Source of the DNA: Gammaproteobacteria bacterium LSUCC0112
Lineage (GTDB): Bacteria; Pseudomonadota; Gammaproteobacteria; Pseudomonadales; Pseudohongiellaceae
Reading direction: 5' to 3'
Assembly (NCBI GenBank): GCA_004535785.1
Contig: SPIB01000001.1
Location: 339,756 to 403,755 of the forward strand
Length of the DNA stretch: 64,000 nt
The notes under the pieces are model-generated. The model did not search any database. It was not told the DNA's origin and saw only the letters and a program-made list of their open reading frames with translations. The position numbers and the translations under genes were made by a program. This document shows, in pieces, positions 26,366 to 34,973 of the stretch; the first letter of the stretch is position 1; each line of letters begins with the position of its first letter.

Positions 26366-28546
26366 ATGTCCGACACCCAGCAATCCCTGCACTTTTTTGC
26401 CAGCTGCGCTAAAAGCCTTGAAGCCTTGCTCGAAGATGAACTTCGTCTTTGTGGTGCAGAGGACCTGAGACAAACAGTGGCCGGTGTCTATTTCAAGGGC
26501 AGTTTGCTGATTGCCTACCGCGCACTGATGCATTTGCGGGTAGCCAACCGCATTATTTTGATACTGCAAGAGCGCGCCGTCAGTGATGCGGATTCGCTTT
26601 ATGAGGTCGCCAACAGTATCAACTGGCTCGATCACATGGACAGCCAGAGCAGTTTTGCGATCAGCGCCGCCGGCACCACTGACCAGCTTCGCCATACCCA
26701 GTTTATTGCGCAGCGCATCAAGGACGCGATTGTTGATCAGTTTCGTGCACAAGGACTGCCGCGCCCCGATGTATCCAAGGACAGTCCCGACCTGCGGATT
26801 CATGCCGTCATCAAACGCAATCGCTTGATTCTGGGCATCGAACTGATGACTGAAAGTCTGCACCGGCGTGGTTATCGTCTTGAACAAGGCGAAGCGCCCA
26901 TGAAAGAAACGCTGGCCGCTGCACTGCTAATGCGTGCCGGGTGGCCGCGCATCATGAAACAGGATGAGCCGGTGATCTATGACCCGATGTGCGGTGCTGG
27001 CACTATTTTGATCGAGGCCGTACTGATGGCCCTGGATGTGGCGCCAGGTTTGCTGCGTGATGCGGAATTATCCCAGTGGCCACACCATGATCATGCGGCA
27101 GCCAAACAGATTCGTGAAGAAGCCGAGCAACGCCGCGAACTGGGCAAAAGCTGGAAAGGCCATGCACTCGGCAGCGACCAGGATCTCCGCGCACTGGGCA
27201 TGGCGCGTCGCAATGCAGAACGCGCAGGCGTCTGGGACTTTATTGAATTTGATTCCTGTCTGCTCGGCGACGCCAAACCCGCGCGCAAACCCGATCTGCT
27301 GCTGACCAATCCACCTTATGCCGAGCGCTTGGGTGAGGACACTGAAGTCATGCAACTGTATCAGGAGCTGGGCAAATTGATCCGCACCGAAGCCGTTGGC
27401 GCCGAAGCAGCTGTATTTACCGCCCGCCCCGAGTGGGGAAAACTGATTGGCATGCACAGCCATCGCCAGTACGCGCTATTTAATGGCGCCCTGCCCGCCA
27501 AGCTACTGTTATTCCATGTTAATGAAGACAGCATTTACCAGCGTCAGGCGACTGGCCCGGTGACCATCCAGTCCATGACCGAAGCGTCGTTGGATGAAGG
27601 TGGCACCATGTTGGCGAATCGCTTGCGCAAAAATCTGAAAAACATCGGGCGCTGGGCCGAGCAGAAAGGCATCGACTGTTATCGCCTGTACGACGCGGAC
27701 ATGCCTGAGTATTCGTTTGCGATTGATGTCTACAAAGACGAGCGCGGCGTTATTCGTGTGCACATGCAGGAATACAAGGCGCCTGCATCTATCAGCGAAG
27801 ATGACGCTGCGCAGCGGCGTAAACAGGCCGTCATTGCCGTGCAAAACGTGATGAACCTGCCCAGTGACAAAGTCGCCATCAAAGTGCGTGAACGACAAAA
27901 AGGCAAACAACAATATCAACCGACCGAACGCGATGGTGAAGACATCATTGTGAAAGAAGGCGACGCCCGCCTGATTGTTAATCTGGAAAAATATCTGGAT
28001 ACCGGATTGTTTCTGGATCACCGCCCCATGCGTCGTTATGTGCACGAGATAGCTCGCAACAGGGATGTTTTGAATCTGTTTTGTTACACCGGATCCGTCA
28101 CGGTTCAGGCAGCGCTGGGTGGTGCCCGTCACACGGTCAGTGTGGATCTGTCACGGACCTACATCAATTGGGCCAGACGTAACCTTGAATTAAACGGCTT
28201 GGATGCTTATCAGAACGAACTGGTTGAGCTGGACTGCATCACCTATCTGCAAAAGTATCGGGAAAAGTTTGACCTGATTTTTCTGGATCCGCCGACATTC
28301 TCAAACTCAAAAAGCACCGAGAATGTGCTGGATATTCAGCGCGATCACAGCATGCTGATTGATCTGTGTATGAAACGATTGAATGCGGGTGGGTTGCTGA
28401 TTTTCTCTAACAACATGCGGCGTTTTAAAATGGATGAAGCGGTTGCTGAGCAATATGACGTTCAGGACTACAGCGCTCAAAGCCTGGATAAAGACTTTGA
28501 GCGCAATGCTCGTATCCATCAAACCTGGTTGATCTCAGCCAGATAA
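26366..28546 (+). CDS. rlmL: Bifunctional 23S rRNA methyltransferase RlmKL
   Basis: 726 residues. An N-terminal ferredoxin-like/THUMP region is followed by the RlmL domain (DPMCGAGTILIEAVLM; NPPY near residue 313) that makes m2G2445, and the C-terminal RlmK domain (LFCYTGSVTVQAALGGA; LDPPTFSNSK near residue 640) that makes m7G2069. Its 3' end overlaps the convergent BCCT gene by 12 bp. Confidence 0.96.
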   Translation: MSDTQQSLHFFASCAKSLEALLEDELRLCGAEDLRQTVAGVYFKGSLLIAYRALMHLRVANRIILILQERAVSDADSLYEVANSINWLDHMDSQSSFAISAAGTTDQLRHTQFIAQRIKDAIVDQFRAQGLPRPDVSKDSPDLRIHAVIKRNRLILGIELMTESLHRRGYRLEQGEAPMKETLAAALLMRAGWPRIMKQDEPVIYDPMCGAGTILIEAVLMALDVAPGLLRDAELSQWPHHDHAAAKQIREEAEQRRELGKSWKGHALGSDQDLRALGMARRNAERAGVWDFIEFDSCLLGDAKPARKPDLLLTNPPYAERLGEDTEVMQLYQELGKLIRTEAVGAEAAVFTARPEWGKLIGMHSHRQYALFNGALPAKLLLFHVNEDSIYQRQATGPVTIQSMTEASLDEGGTMLANRLRKNLKNIGRWAEQKGIDCYRLYDADMPEYSFAIDVYKDERGVIRVHMQEYKAPASISEDDAAQRRKQAVIAVQNVMNLPSDKVAIKVRERQKGKQQYQPTERDGEDIIVKEGDARLIVNLEKYLDTGLFLDHRPMRRYVHEIARNRDVLNLFCYTGSVTVQAALGGARHTVSVDLSRTYINWARRNLELNGLDAYQNELVELDCITYLQKYREKFDLIFLDPPTFSNSKSTENVLDIQRDHSMLIDLCMKRLNAGGLLIFSNNMRRFKMDEAVAEQYDVQDYSAQSLDKDFERNARIHQTWLISAR

Positions 28547-30079
28547 TTGTTTTGAATGGGTTGAGTGCCGTTGGTCGCGGCCGAGGGCCTGATACAGCGA
28601 TATCGCCATGAGCAACAGCAGAATACAAAAAGGAAAACCCAGTGCGGTGACGACATTCTGAAGTACTGGCAAACCACCACCCGATAACAACGTCGCGGCA
28701 GTTGTTCCAATCATTAATGTCCAGAAAACCCGCAGCAAAACCTGACTGTGTTGGTCGTTACGCCGCGACAATTGATCAATAACTAATGCGGCAGAATCTG
28801 CAGAGGTAGTCAGAAAAATCAGTATCACCAGCAAGCTGAGTACAGAGCTGAGAATCGGTAGCGGCAACTGATACAGAAAGTCAAACAATGCCACGGCGAC
28901 ATCTGCCTGTACTTGCGTTTTTAAATCGATTCCCTTATTCAGTTCCATATCAATGGCGGTAATACCAAACACTGACATCCAAATCAGCGTAAACAACATG
29001 GGTGCGCCCAATGCGCCCAATACAAACTGTTTGATGGTACGACCTCGTGAAATTCTGGCGATAAAAATGCCGACATAGGGCGCCCAGGAAATCGTCCACG
29101 CCCAATAAAAAACCGTCCAACTCTGTTGCCAACTGGTGCCTTGATAGGCTTCCGTCCAGAATGCCATCCACGGCAGGTTCTGCATGTAATTGCCAAAATT
29201 CTGCACAATGCCCGAGGTGATAAACAAGGTAGGCCCAACCAGCCAGACAAACAACATCACCATCAGTGCCAGCATAATATTTATTTCAGACAGTCGTTTA
29301 ATGCCCCGATCAAGCCCCAGCACCACAGACAGGCACGCCACTAAGGTGACCAACGCAACAACGATCAATTGCAGGGCCTGGGATGGCTGAAAACCAAACA
29401 CTGCGGTCAAGCCACTATTGATTTGCAAAGCACCCAGACCGACGGATACTGATACCCCGAACAGGGTACCTACGAGCGCGATCGTATCGATAGCCCAGCC
29501 TGCAGGACCATAAATACGCTCGCCCAACAAAGGATAAAACACACTGCTGATACGCAACGGAAGGTCATGCCTATAGCTGAAATAGGCAATAGCCAGTGCG
29601 GGCAATACAAAGATGGTCCAGGTATGCAGCCCGAAATGATATAGCGCGATATTCATGGCGTTGCGCGCCGCATCAAGGCTTTCTGGCTCGACACCAGCTA
29701 ACGGGGGGTTAACAAAATGACTTAACGGTTCAGCCACCCCCCAGAACATTAGAATGGTACCAATCCCGGCTGCGAACAACATAGCAAACCAGGATCGGGT
29801 TGAGTAGGCCGGCAGTTCGTCGTCGCGTCCAAGCCGCAAATGGCCATAAGAACTGAATGCGACCCAAAGCAGAAATATCAATAAGGTGCTGACAACCAGC
29901 ACATAAAACCAGCCAAAATACCGAAAGGTAAACTGACCCACTGCACCAAAAAAATCGGCGAGGCTGTCCTGAAAGGACAGCGCCAGCACAATAAACAGCA
30001 AGACAAATCCCGCTGCCGGGAAAAAAATCTGAGGAATCGCACTGAACCCCCAAAACCGGTTGGATTGATTTTTCATCAT
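28535..30079 (-). CDS. BCCT-family betaine/choline/carnitine transporter
   Basis: 514 residues with about 12 membrane helices. Conserved BCCT features include the segment FYWAWTISWAPYVGIFIARI followed by RGRTIKQFVLG, and GLHTWTIFVLPALAIAYFSY. The family imports quaternary ammonium or sulfonium compounds with Na+ or H+, often as osmoprotectants. Long C-terminal regulatory tail is absent. Substrate not determinable. The double ATG start follows GGAGA. Confidence 0.92.
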   Translation of the reverse strand: MMKNQSNRFWGFSAIPQIFFPAAGFVLLFIVLALSFQDSLADFFGAVGQFTFRYFGWFYVLVVSTLLIFLLWVAFSSYGHLRLGRDDELPAYSTRSWFAMLFAAGIGTILMFWGVAEPLSHFVNPPLAGVEPESLDAARNAMNIALYHFGLHTWTIFVLPALAIAYFSYRHDLPLRISSVFYPLLGERIYGPAGWAIDTIALVGTLFGVSVSVGLGALQINSGLTAVFGFQPSQALQLIVVALVTLVACLSVVLGLDRGIKRLSEINIMLALMVMLFVWLVGPTLFITSGIVQNFGNYMQNLPWMAFWTEAYQGTSWQQSWTVFYWAWTISWAPYVGIFIARISRGRTIKQFVLGALGAPMLFTLIWMSVFGITAIDMELNKGIDLKTQVQADVAVALFDFLYQLPLPILSSVLSLLVILIFLTTSADSAALVIDQLSRRNDQHSQVLLRVFWTLMIGTTAATLLSGGGLPVLQNVVTALGFPFCILLLLMAISLYQALGRDQRHSTHSKQLSG

Positions 30080-30192
30080 CGTTCTCCGTTTTTGTTGTCA
30101 TCAGCACGCACCCGGCCTAGGGTACGAACTTACAGCTTGCCGCTGTTTCACGCCCTCCAAGAAGGCTTCACGTCAATATTGCTCAGAACCAA

Positions 30193-31290
30193 TTACACCA
30201 GTTCAGCCAGAATGGATTTATCGTAGGTTTTTAAGGCCCCTGGTTTGCCGGTCTGCATCAGTTTTACCCAGTCCGGGTTGGCAATCAGCGCGCGACCAAC
30301 AGCAACAAGATCAAACTCCTCTGCTTCAAGGCGCTTGAGCAACTCGCTGATATCCACCGACTTGGCTTCGCCTCCCATGAAGGTTGAAATGAATTCTTCA
30401 TTCAGGCTGACGCTGCCCACGGTAATCGTCGGTTTGTTCAACAATTTTTTTGTCCAACCTGCGAGATTAAGGTCAGATCCGGCAAATTCCGGTTCCCAGA
30501 AACGACGTGTGCTGCAGTGGAAAATATCAACACCCGCATCGGAAATCGGCTTGAGCACTTCCAGTAACTCGTCGGGTGTATTGGCCAGACGCGCGTTATA
30601 GTCCTGTTGTTTCCACTGTGAGAAACGGAAAATAATCGGGAAGTCTTCGCCTACCTGAGCACGAATAGCCTGCACAATCTCGACCGCAAACTGACTGCGT
30701 TTGGTGCGCGAACCACCATACTTGTCTTCACGCTGGTTGAGCCCTTCCCACAGAAAGTTATCCACCAGATACCCATGCGCACCGTGGATTTCAATCGCAT
30801 CAAATCCGATTCGCTTGGCATTGCCTGCCGCATCGGCAAACGCTTGCACAATGTCAGCGATTTCATCGTGAGTGAGCGGCTCACCCACAGGTTTACCCGG
30901 CAATGCCAATCCAGAGGGTGTCGCACTTGGGTAATCAGGAAATGGACCGGTGCCCGGTTTGCGTGCGCAGCCGATGTGCCAGAGTTGAGGAGCAATTTTG
31001 CCGCCCGCTTGATGCACCGCTTCAACAACTTTTGACCAACCGGCCAGCGCTTCATCACTATAGAAATTGGGAATCTTGCTATCAAAGGAGGCCGCTTTGT
31101 GATTCACGGTTGTTCCTTCGGTAATGATCAGACCAACGTCACCTTCAGCACGACGACGGTAATAGTCCACAACATTTGCGCCTGGCACGCCATCTGGTGA
31201 AAATTGACGGGTCATCGGGGCCATCAATACCCGGTTCTTCAACGTGAGTTTGGCGCTGACAAACGGTTTTAACAAAGCATCTATCGACAT
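30193..31290 (-). CDS. NADH:flavin oxidoreductase, Old Yellow Enzyme family
   Basis: 365 residues, a single TIM-barrel FMN domain. Motifs: NRVLMAPMTRQFSPDG (FMN-binding loop), APQLWHIG, IEIHGAHGYLVDNFLW then GLNQREDKYGGS, and LVAVGRALIANPDWV (phosphate-binding C-terminus). No iron-sulfur or second flavin domain. It reduces activated C=C bonds of enones or nitro compounds; physiological substrate unknown. It lies just downstream of the copper-protein cluster on the same strand but is separated by a terminator. Confidence 0.92.
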   Translation of the reverse strand: MSIDALLKPFVSAKLTLKNRVLMAPMTRQFSPDGVPGANVVDYYRRRAEGDVGLIITEGTTVNHKAASFDSKIPNFYSDEALAGWSKVVEAVHQAGGKIAPQLWHIGCARKPGTGPFPDYPSATPSGLALPGKPVGEPLTHDEIADIVQAFADAAGNAKRIGFDAIEIHGAHGYLVDNFLWEGLNQREDKYGGSRTKRSQFAVEIVQAIRAQVGEDFPIIFRFSQWKQQDYNARLANTPDELLEVLKPISDAGVDIFHCSTRRFWEPEFAGSDLNLAGWTKKLLNKPTITVGSVSLNEEFISTFMGGEAKSVDISELLKRLEAEEFDLVAVGRALIANPDWVKLMQTGKPGALKTYDKSILAELV

Positions 31291-31328
31291 TTAATTCGGT
31301 GTCCTGTCCAGTTTCTGATACAAAAAAA

Positions 31329-31355
31329 AGGGCCGCCTCCAATGGAAGCAGCCCT
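31329..31355 (-). terminator. Terminator of copper-protein paralog 1
   Basis: Minus strand: GGGCTGCTTCC-ATT-GGAGGCGGCCC followed by TTTTTTTT. It closely resembles the terminator after paralog 3 (34909-34935). Confidence 0.85.
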
Positions 31356-31396
31356 GTTTATACGTACTGCCTGTCTATTCAGGCGTTAACGATACC

Positions 31397-32353
31397 TTAC
31401 TTGGGGATGTCAGTGTAAGAGAAATATCCGATAAACATTTCTTCCCAGCTCTGCAAGCCTCCTACAACGGTGGCATTTGGATCAGGGTTGCCGACGTTAT
31501 ACTGTGAATTATCAAAGACGCCCTCCACGATCACCCGTGAACCCGCCGGTATTACCATTGGCTCAGCCATACGGTAAGTGGGTTGCCAGGCAAAGTTGAA
31601 TTCAGGAATATTGATAATGTTTTCACTGGTATTATCAGGATAAATGACACGCGCAGTCATTGAGCGACCACGATAATGCATGTGTGAACGGAAACCGTGA
31701 AGCACAATACCTTCCTCAAACACGTGAGTGGCGGCCATTTCATGATTCATTGCGCCCGGCGGAATCAACAGGTTCTGCGGACCATTGGCAGCCACAGAAT
31801 ACGTGTGATATTCGAGTTCCGGCTCGTCAGCTTTGTCATAAAACCAGAGGCCAACACGCGTGCTGTCCGTGGCTTCCTGACCAAATGACGTATAGTGGAT
31901 GCTCATACGCAGGGCAGAGCCTTCTGGCACTTTAACGCCTGTGTTGGCAGGAAACTCCGTTGCATACTCTTTGCCCGGCGCATAACCTTCGAGGAACTCA
32001 CGACGCGGATCGTTATCTTCCTCATTGATCATGCCTTCGTGATCACCATCGTCAGCCACAACATAAGAAAGCAGATGGTGAAGCACACGCTTGTCACCCG
32101 GGATAAACTGCACAGCCTTTACCCACTTCTCTTCGCCGAACTCAAGCGGTACAACTGAATCAATGTAGTCAATTACACCTGTTGCAGGCACTGTGAACGA
32201 TGGAACTTCGACCACGTAATCGGGATCAGAGCCGTCATATACCCACTCACTGGTTGGCGGCTGAATCAGGGTCAGCGGATCCACGCCGGCACTGGCACCC
32301 ACCGCCCAACCGGAGGCCATAAACACCGCTGCCGTTAACAAAGTTTTTTTCAT
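31397..32353 (-). CDS. Exported PHM-like copper protein, paralog 1
   Basis: 318 residues with a signal peptide ending ASAG. The two-domain fold of copper type II ascorbate-dependent monooxygenases (PHM/DBM) is indicated by all six copper ligand positions: His92-His93 (VLHHLLSYVV), His153 (SIHYTSFG), His224 and His226 (SHMHYRG), and Met306 (WEEMFIGY). Supporting motifs are FIPGDKR, EGYAPGKE and VFDNSQYNVGNPDP. Eukaryotic members hydroxylate peptide or amine substrates with O2; the bacterial substrate is unknown. Own SD, signal peptide and terminator suggest monocistronic expression. Confidence 0.85.
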   Translation of the reverse strand: MKKTLLTAAVFMASGWAVGASAGVDPLTLIQPPTSEWVYDGSDPDYVVEVPSFTVPATGVIDYIDSVVPLEFGEEKWVKAVQFIPGDKRVLHHLLSYVVADDGDHEGMINEEDNDPRREFLEGYAPGKEYATEFPANTGVKVPEGSALRMSIHYTSFGQEATDSTRVGLWFYDKADEPELEYHTYSVAANGPQNLLIPPGAMNHEMAATHVFEEGIVLHGFRSHMHYRGRSMTARVIYPDNTSENIINIPEFNFAWQPTYRMAEPMVIPAGSRVIVEGVFDNSQYNVGNPDPNATVVGGLQSWEEMFIGYFSYTDIPK

Positions 32354-32474
32354 TTAGTCAGCTCCTATTGTCTGCAACTTGATAGCCGGAAAAATTCCCC
32401 GTGCAAACAGTTTCTCTCTATCCTGACTCTATTAATTTGACATAACTCAATTTCAGCGCTGTTTAAATAAAAAA

Positions 32475-32498
32475 AACCGCCCCTTTTGGGGGCGGTTT
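32475..32498 (-). terminator. Terminator of copper-protein paralog 2
   Basis: Perfect GC-rich stem AACCGCCCC/GGGGCGGTT with flanking A- and T-runs, able to act in both directions; it lies 57 bp after the paralog 2 stop. Confidence 0.85.
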
Positions 32499-32554
32499 TT
32501 GTGTTTTCCTGCAACTAATCGCTCAGTTACAACTGAGCATTCAGTAATACGGAC

Positions 32555-33511
32555 TTATTCTGGAACCTTAGTGTAGGAGAAGTAACCAATAAACATTTCT
32601 TCCCAACTCTGTGGTCCGCCAACTGCCATCACTGTCGGATCAGGGTTGCCGGGGTTGTATTGTGAGTTATCAAACACGCCCTCCACAACAACACGCGAGC
32701 CCGCTGGCAGAGTCATTGGCTCAGCCATACGGTAAGTTGGCTGCCAGGCAAAGTTATAGTCTGCCACGTTGATGATGTCCTCAACTGAGTTGTCCGGGTA
32801 TATCACCCGAGCACTCATGGACTTTCCACGATAGTGCATATGCGCACGGAAACCGTGCAGCACAATGGCATCGTCAAACACATGGGTCGCTGCCATTTCA
32901 TGGTTCATCGCGCCTGCAGGTATCTGCAAGTTGCCAGCACCGTTGGCTGAGACTGAGTAAGTGTGATACTCCAACTCAGGTGCGGCTTCAGGATCGTGGA
33001 ACCACAAGCCAACACGGGTGTTGTCCATAGTTTCCTGGCCAAATGAGGTGTAGTGAATACTCATACGCAGTGCGGAGCCTGTAGGCACTTTGATACCGGT
33101 GTTTGCCGGGAACTCTGTTGCATACTCCTTACCCGGCGCATAACCTTCGAGGAATTCACGTCGTGGGTCGTTATCTTCTTCATTGATGGTGCCTTCGTTG
33201 CCGCCGTCATCAGCGACAACATAGGACAACAAATGGTGCAATACGCGCTTGTCACCTGGGATAAACTGAACAGCCTTAACCCATCGCTCTTCTTCGAATT
33301 CCAACGGAATGACAGAGTTGATGTAGTCAATGACGCCAGTCGCAGGGACAGTAAATGCAGGCACTTCTACGATATGATCAGGCGCCGAGCCGTTGTAAGT
33401 CCACTCGCTTTGTGGTGGTTGAATCTGCGTAAGCGGATCTACCCCTGCCTGGGCCTGAACACCCCAGGCTGCAACCAAAGCAAGTGCAGCAGTCAAACTT
33501 GTTCTTTTCAT
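32555..33511 (-). CDS. Exported PHM-like copper protein, paralog 2
   Basis: 318 residues, strongly similar to paralogs 1 and 3 along the whole length, including VLHHLLSYVVADDGG, SIHYTSFGQE, FRAHMHYRGKSM, WQPTYRMAEP and WEEMFIGYFSYT, so all copper ligands are kept. Signal peptide ends VQAQAG. The ATG at 33511 follows AGGAG; a longer frame upstream is not needed. Most variation is in the acidic insertion after the HH motif and in the loop before MNHEMAATHVF. Role as for paralog 1. Confidence 0.85.
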   Translation of the reverse strand: MKRTSLTAALALVAAWGVQAQAGVDPLTQIQPPQSEWTYNGSAPDHIVEVPAFTVPATGVIDYINSVIPLEFEEERWVKAVQFIPGDKRVLHHLLSYVVADDGGNEGTINEEDNDPRREFLEGYAPGKEYATEFPANTGIKVPTGSALRMSIHYTSFGQETMDNTRVGLWFHDPEAAPELEYHTYSVSANGAGNLQIPAGAMNHEMAATHVFDDAIVLHGFRAHMHYRGKSMSARVIYPDNSVEDIINVADYNFAWQPTYRMAEPMTLPAGSRVVVEGVFDNSQYNPGNPDPTVMAVGGPQSWEEMFIGYFSYTKVPE

Positions 33512-33717
33512 TATTAATGCTCCTCTTACGGGAATAAGCGATTCGAGCAAGATACTTGCCGCGAAATCAGCTTGCGGTTTGTATTCTGCACACCACTCAT
33601 CTTGCATTAACGTCGATCGTAAACCAGCCTTGGCGGCAACACAACTGGGCAGCTATAAGATTTGCAACAAAATGTAGCGTTGACTTGGCGCAAGGAATTG
33701 TCACTTAAATGTAAAAA

Positions 33718-33743
33718 GGCCACCTTTGGATTCAAAGGTGGCC
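33718..33743 (-). terminator. Terminator of the redoxin-cytochrome gene
   Basis: Perfect 11-bp stem GGCCACCTTTG/CAAAGGTGGCC with a 4-base loop, A-run on one side and T-run on the other. Confidence 0.9.
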
Positions 33744-33804
33744 TTTTCAATCAGTCGCCCGAGTCTGAATGTCGCTTGATCAGCGCATTACCCGGGCACC
33801 GGAA

Positions 33805-34668
33805 TCAATTGCGAGGAGAACCCGCAGTGATCCAATGGATGAGTTTCTGACGCTCTTCGACCGGAATGTTACCCGCGTTAGTCCACTCACGTACAGTCGG
33901 GTCGACCTGCATAGGAGGCATACGACCCGTCATGATGACCTCACGAATCATCGGGCTCCAGCCCTGAATCATCATGTGGCTGTTCATTGCGAACGGGCCG
34001 ATACCACCTTCTACGTGACAACCAACACAACGCTCGATCAGGATCGGCGCGATTTCGGTTTCGTAGTCAGGCACGTCTGCAAGGTGTGCATCACGTGCAG
34101 GGAATGCCAGTGCGCAGCTTGCCGGCACTTCAGCTTCTACGGCAACTGTCTCCATCTGACGGCTGTCGGCGCCATCAGCAACAATCGCAGTCAACACTTG
34201 ACCCAGCGGTGCGTTAGCCGGCTGGGCAGGCAGCGGACCACGGTACAGAATATTCATACGTACTGGGTCAACCACAATTACTTGACCGGCATACGTCACA
34301 CCCAGAGACTCTGCCACCAATTGTGTTTCGTCGTCCAGAATAGGGAAATCGTATTTCCACACGGCTTCTTCAGCGCGGATACCAGCACGGTCATCACGAG
34401 CATCGGAGTTCAGCATAACAAAACTCACACCGCGGTGATCCCAGTTGGTACGAAGTTGTTTATATCGAGCAATGTTTTCCTGGTTGGTTTCACAGCCAGT
34501 CGCCTGGGAAACAATAACCAACGCTTTGTTATAGGCATACTTGCTCAACTGGTGAGCTTTGCCTGTGTTATCGATCAGCGTAAAATCGCCAACACGATCG
34601 GCGGCTTGGGCACTTACACTGAATGCAGCGGCTAAGGTAAACATCGCCAGCAAGCTGATTTTTTTCAT
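33805..34668 (-). CDS. Exported redoxin-cytochrome c protein
   Basis: 287 residues. Signal peptide (ISLLAMFTLAAAFSVSAQA), then a thioredoxin-fold redoxin domain (about 25-165) with a lone cysteine in SQATGCETNQ instead of CxxC, then a c-type heme domain: CVGCH at 214-218, GGIGPFAMNSH, and TGRMPPMQVDP with Met250 as probable axial ligand. This heme domain type is usually fused upstream of PHM-like copper domains in other bacteria (family knowledge). Here it is a separate gene between paralogs 2 and 3, so I infer it delivers electrons or assembles with them. Start taken where the signal peptide begins. Confidence 0.87.
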   Translation of the reverse strand: MKKISLLAMFTLAAAFSVSAQAADRVGDFTLIDNTGKAHQLSKYAYNKALVIVSQATGCETNQENIARYKQLRTNWDHRGVSFVMLNSDARDDRAGIRAEEAVWKYDFPILDDETQLVAESLGVTYAGQVIVVDPVRMNILYRGPLPAQPANAPLGQVLTAIVADGADSRQMETVAVEAEVPASCALAFPARDAHLADVPDYETEIAPILIERCVGCHVEGGIGPFAMNSHMMIQGWSPMIREVIMTGRMPPMQVDPTVREWTNAGNIPVEERQKLIHWITAGSPRN

Positions 34669-34973
34669 GATGAACGAACCCTCTTTCTCTCTCTCTGGAT
34701 AATTCTGCAGGACTGTGATCTCGAAGGACATCACATTCTGCGACATATTATTGTTTTGGTTAGTGGTTTACAGCAAGACATTGCGCAAGCAAGTCTACTC
34801 TACTGGACTCAACAAATTATTAATCTGGCGCAAACTTATGACAACGGGCAAAAAAACCGCGTCATACCTGTATCAAATTAAATCATCTTTTACAATCTGC
34901 AAACAAAAGGGGCCGCTCCGTCAGGAAGCAGCCCCTCTTTATTTTGCTGCTCAAACAGTCACTTACTTATAAC
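34669..34973. other. Intergenic region upstream of redoxin-cytochrome gene
   Basis: About 300 bp without a gene. It holds the terminator of paralog 3, a CT-rich simple repeat (34680-34698) in the expected 5' leader of the redoxin gene, and presumably its promoter. No other structure recognised. Confidence 0.5.
34909..34935 (-). terminator. Terminator of copper-protein paralog 3
   Basis: Minus strand: GGGGCTGCTTCC-TGAC-GGAGCGGCCCC followed by TTTTG; the stem arms are nearly the same as in the terminator after paralog 1. Confidence 0.85.

Noticed and set aside
27509-28132. 207-codon antisense frame inside rlmKL
   Set aside because: Lies fully within a well-supported gene with no recognisable motif or start signal.
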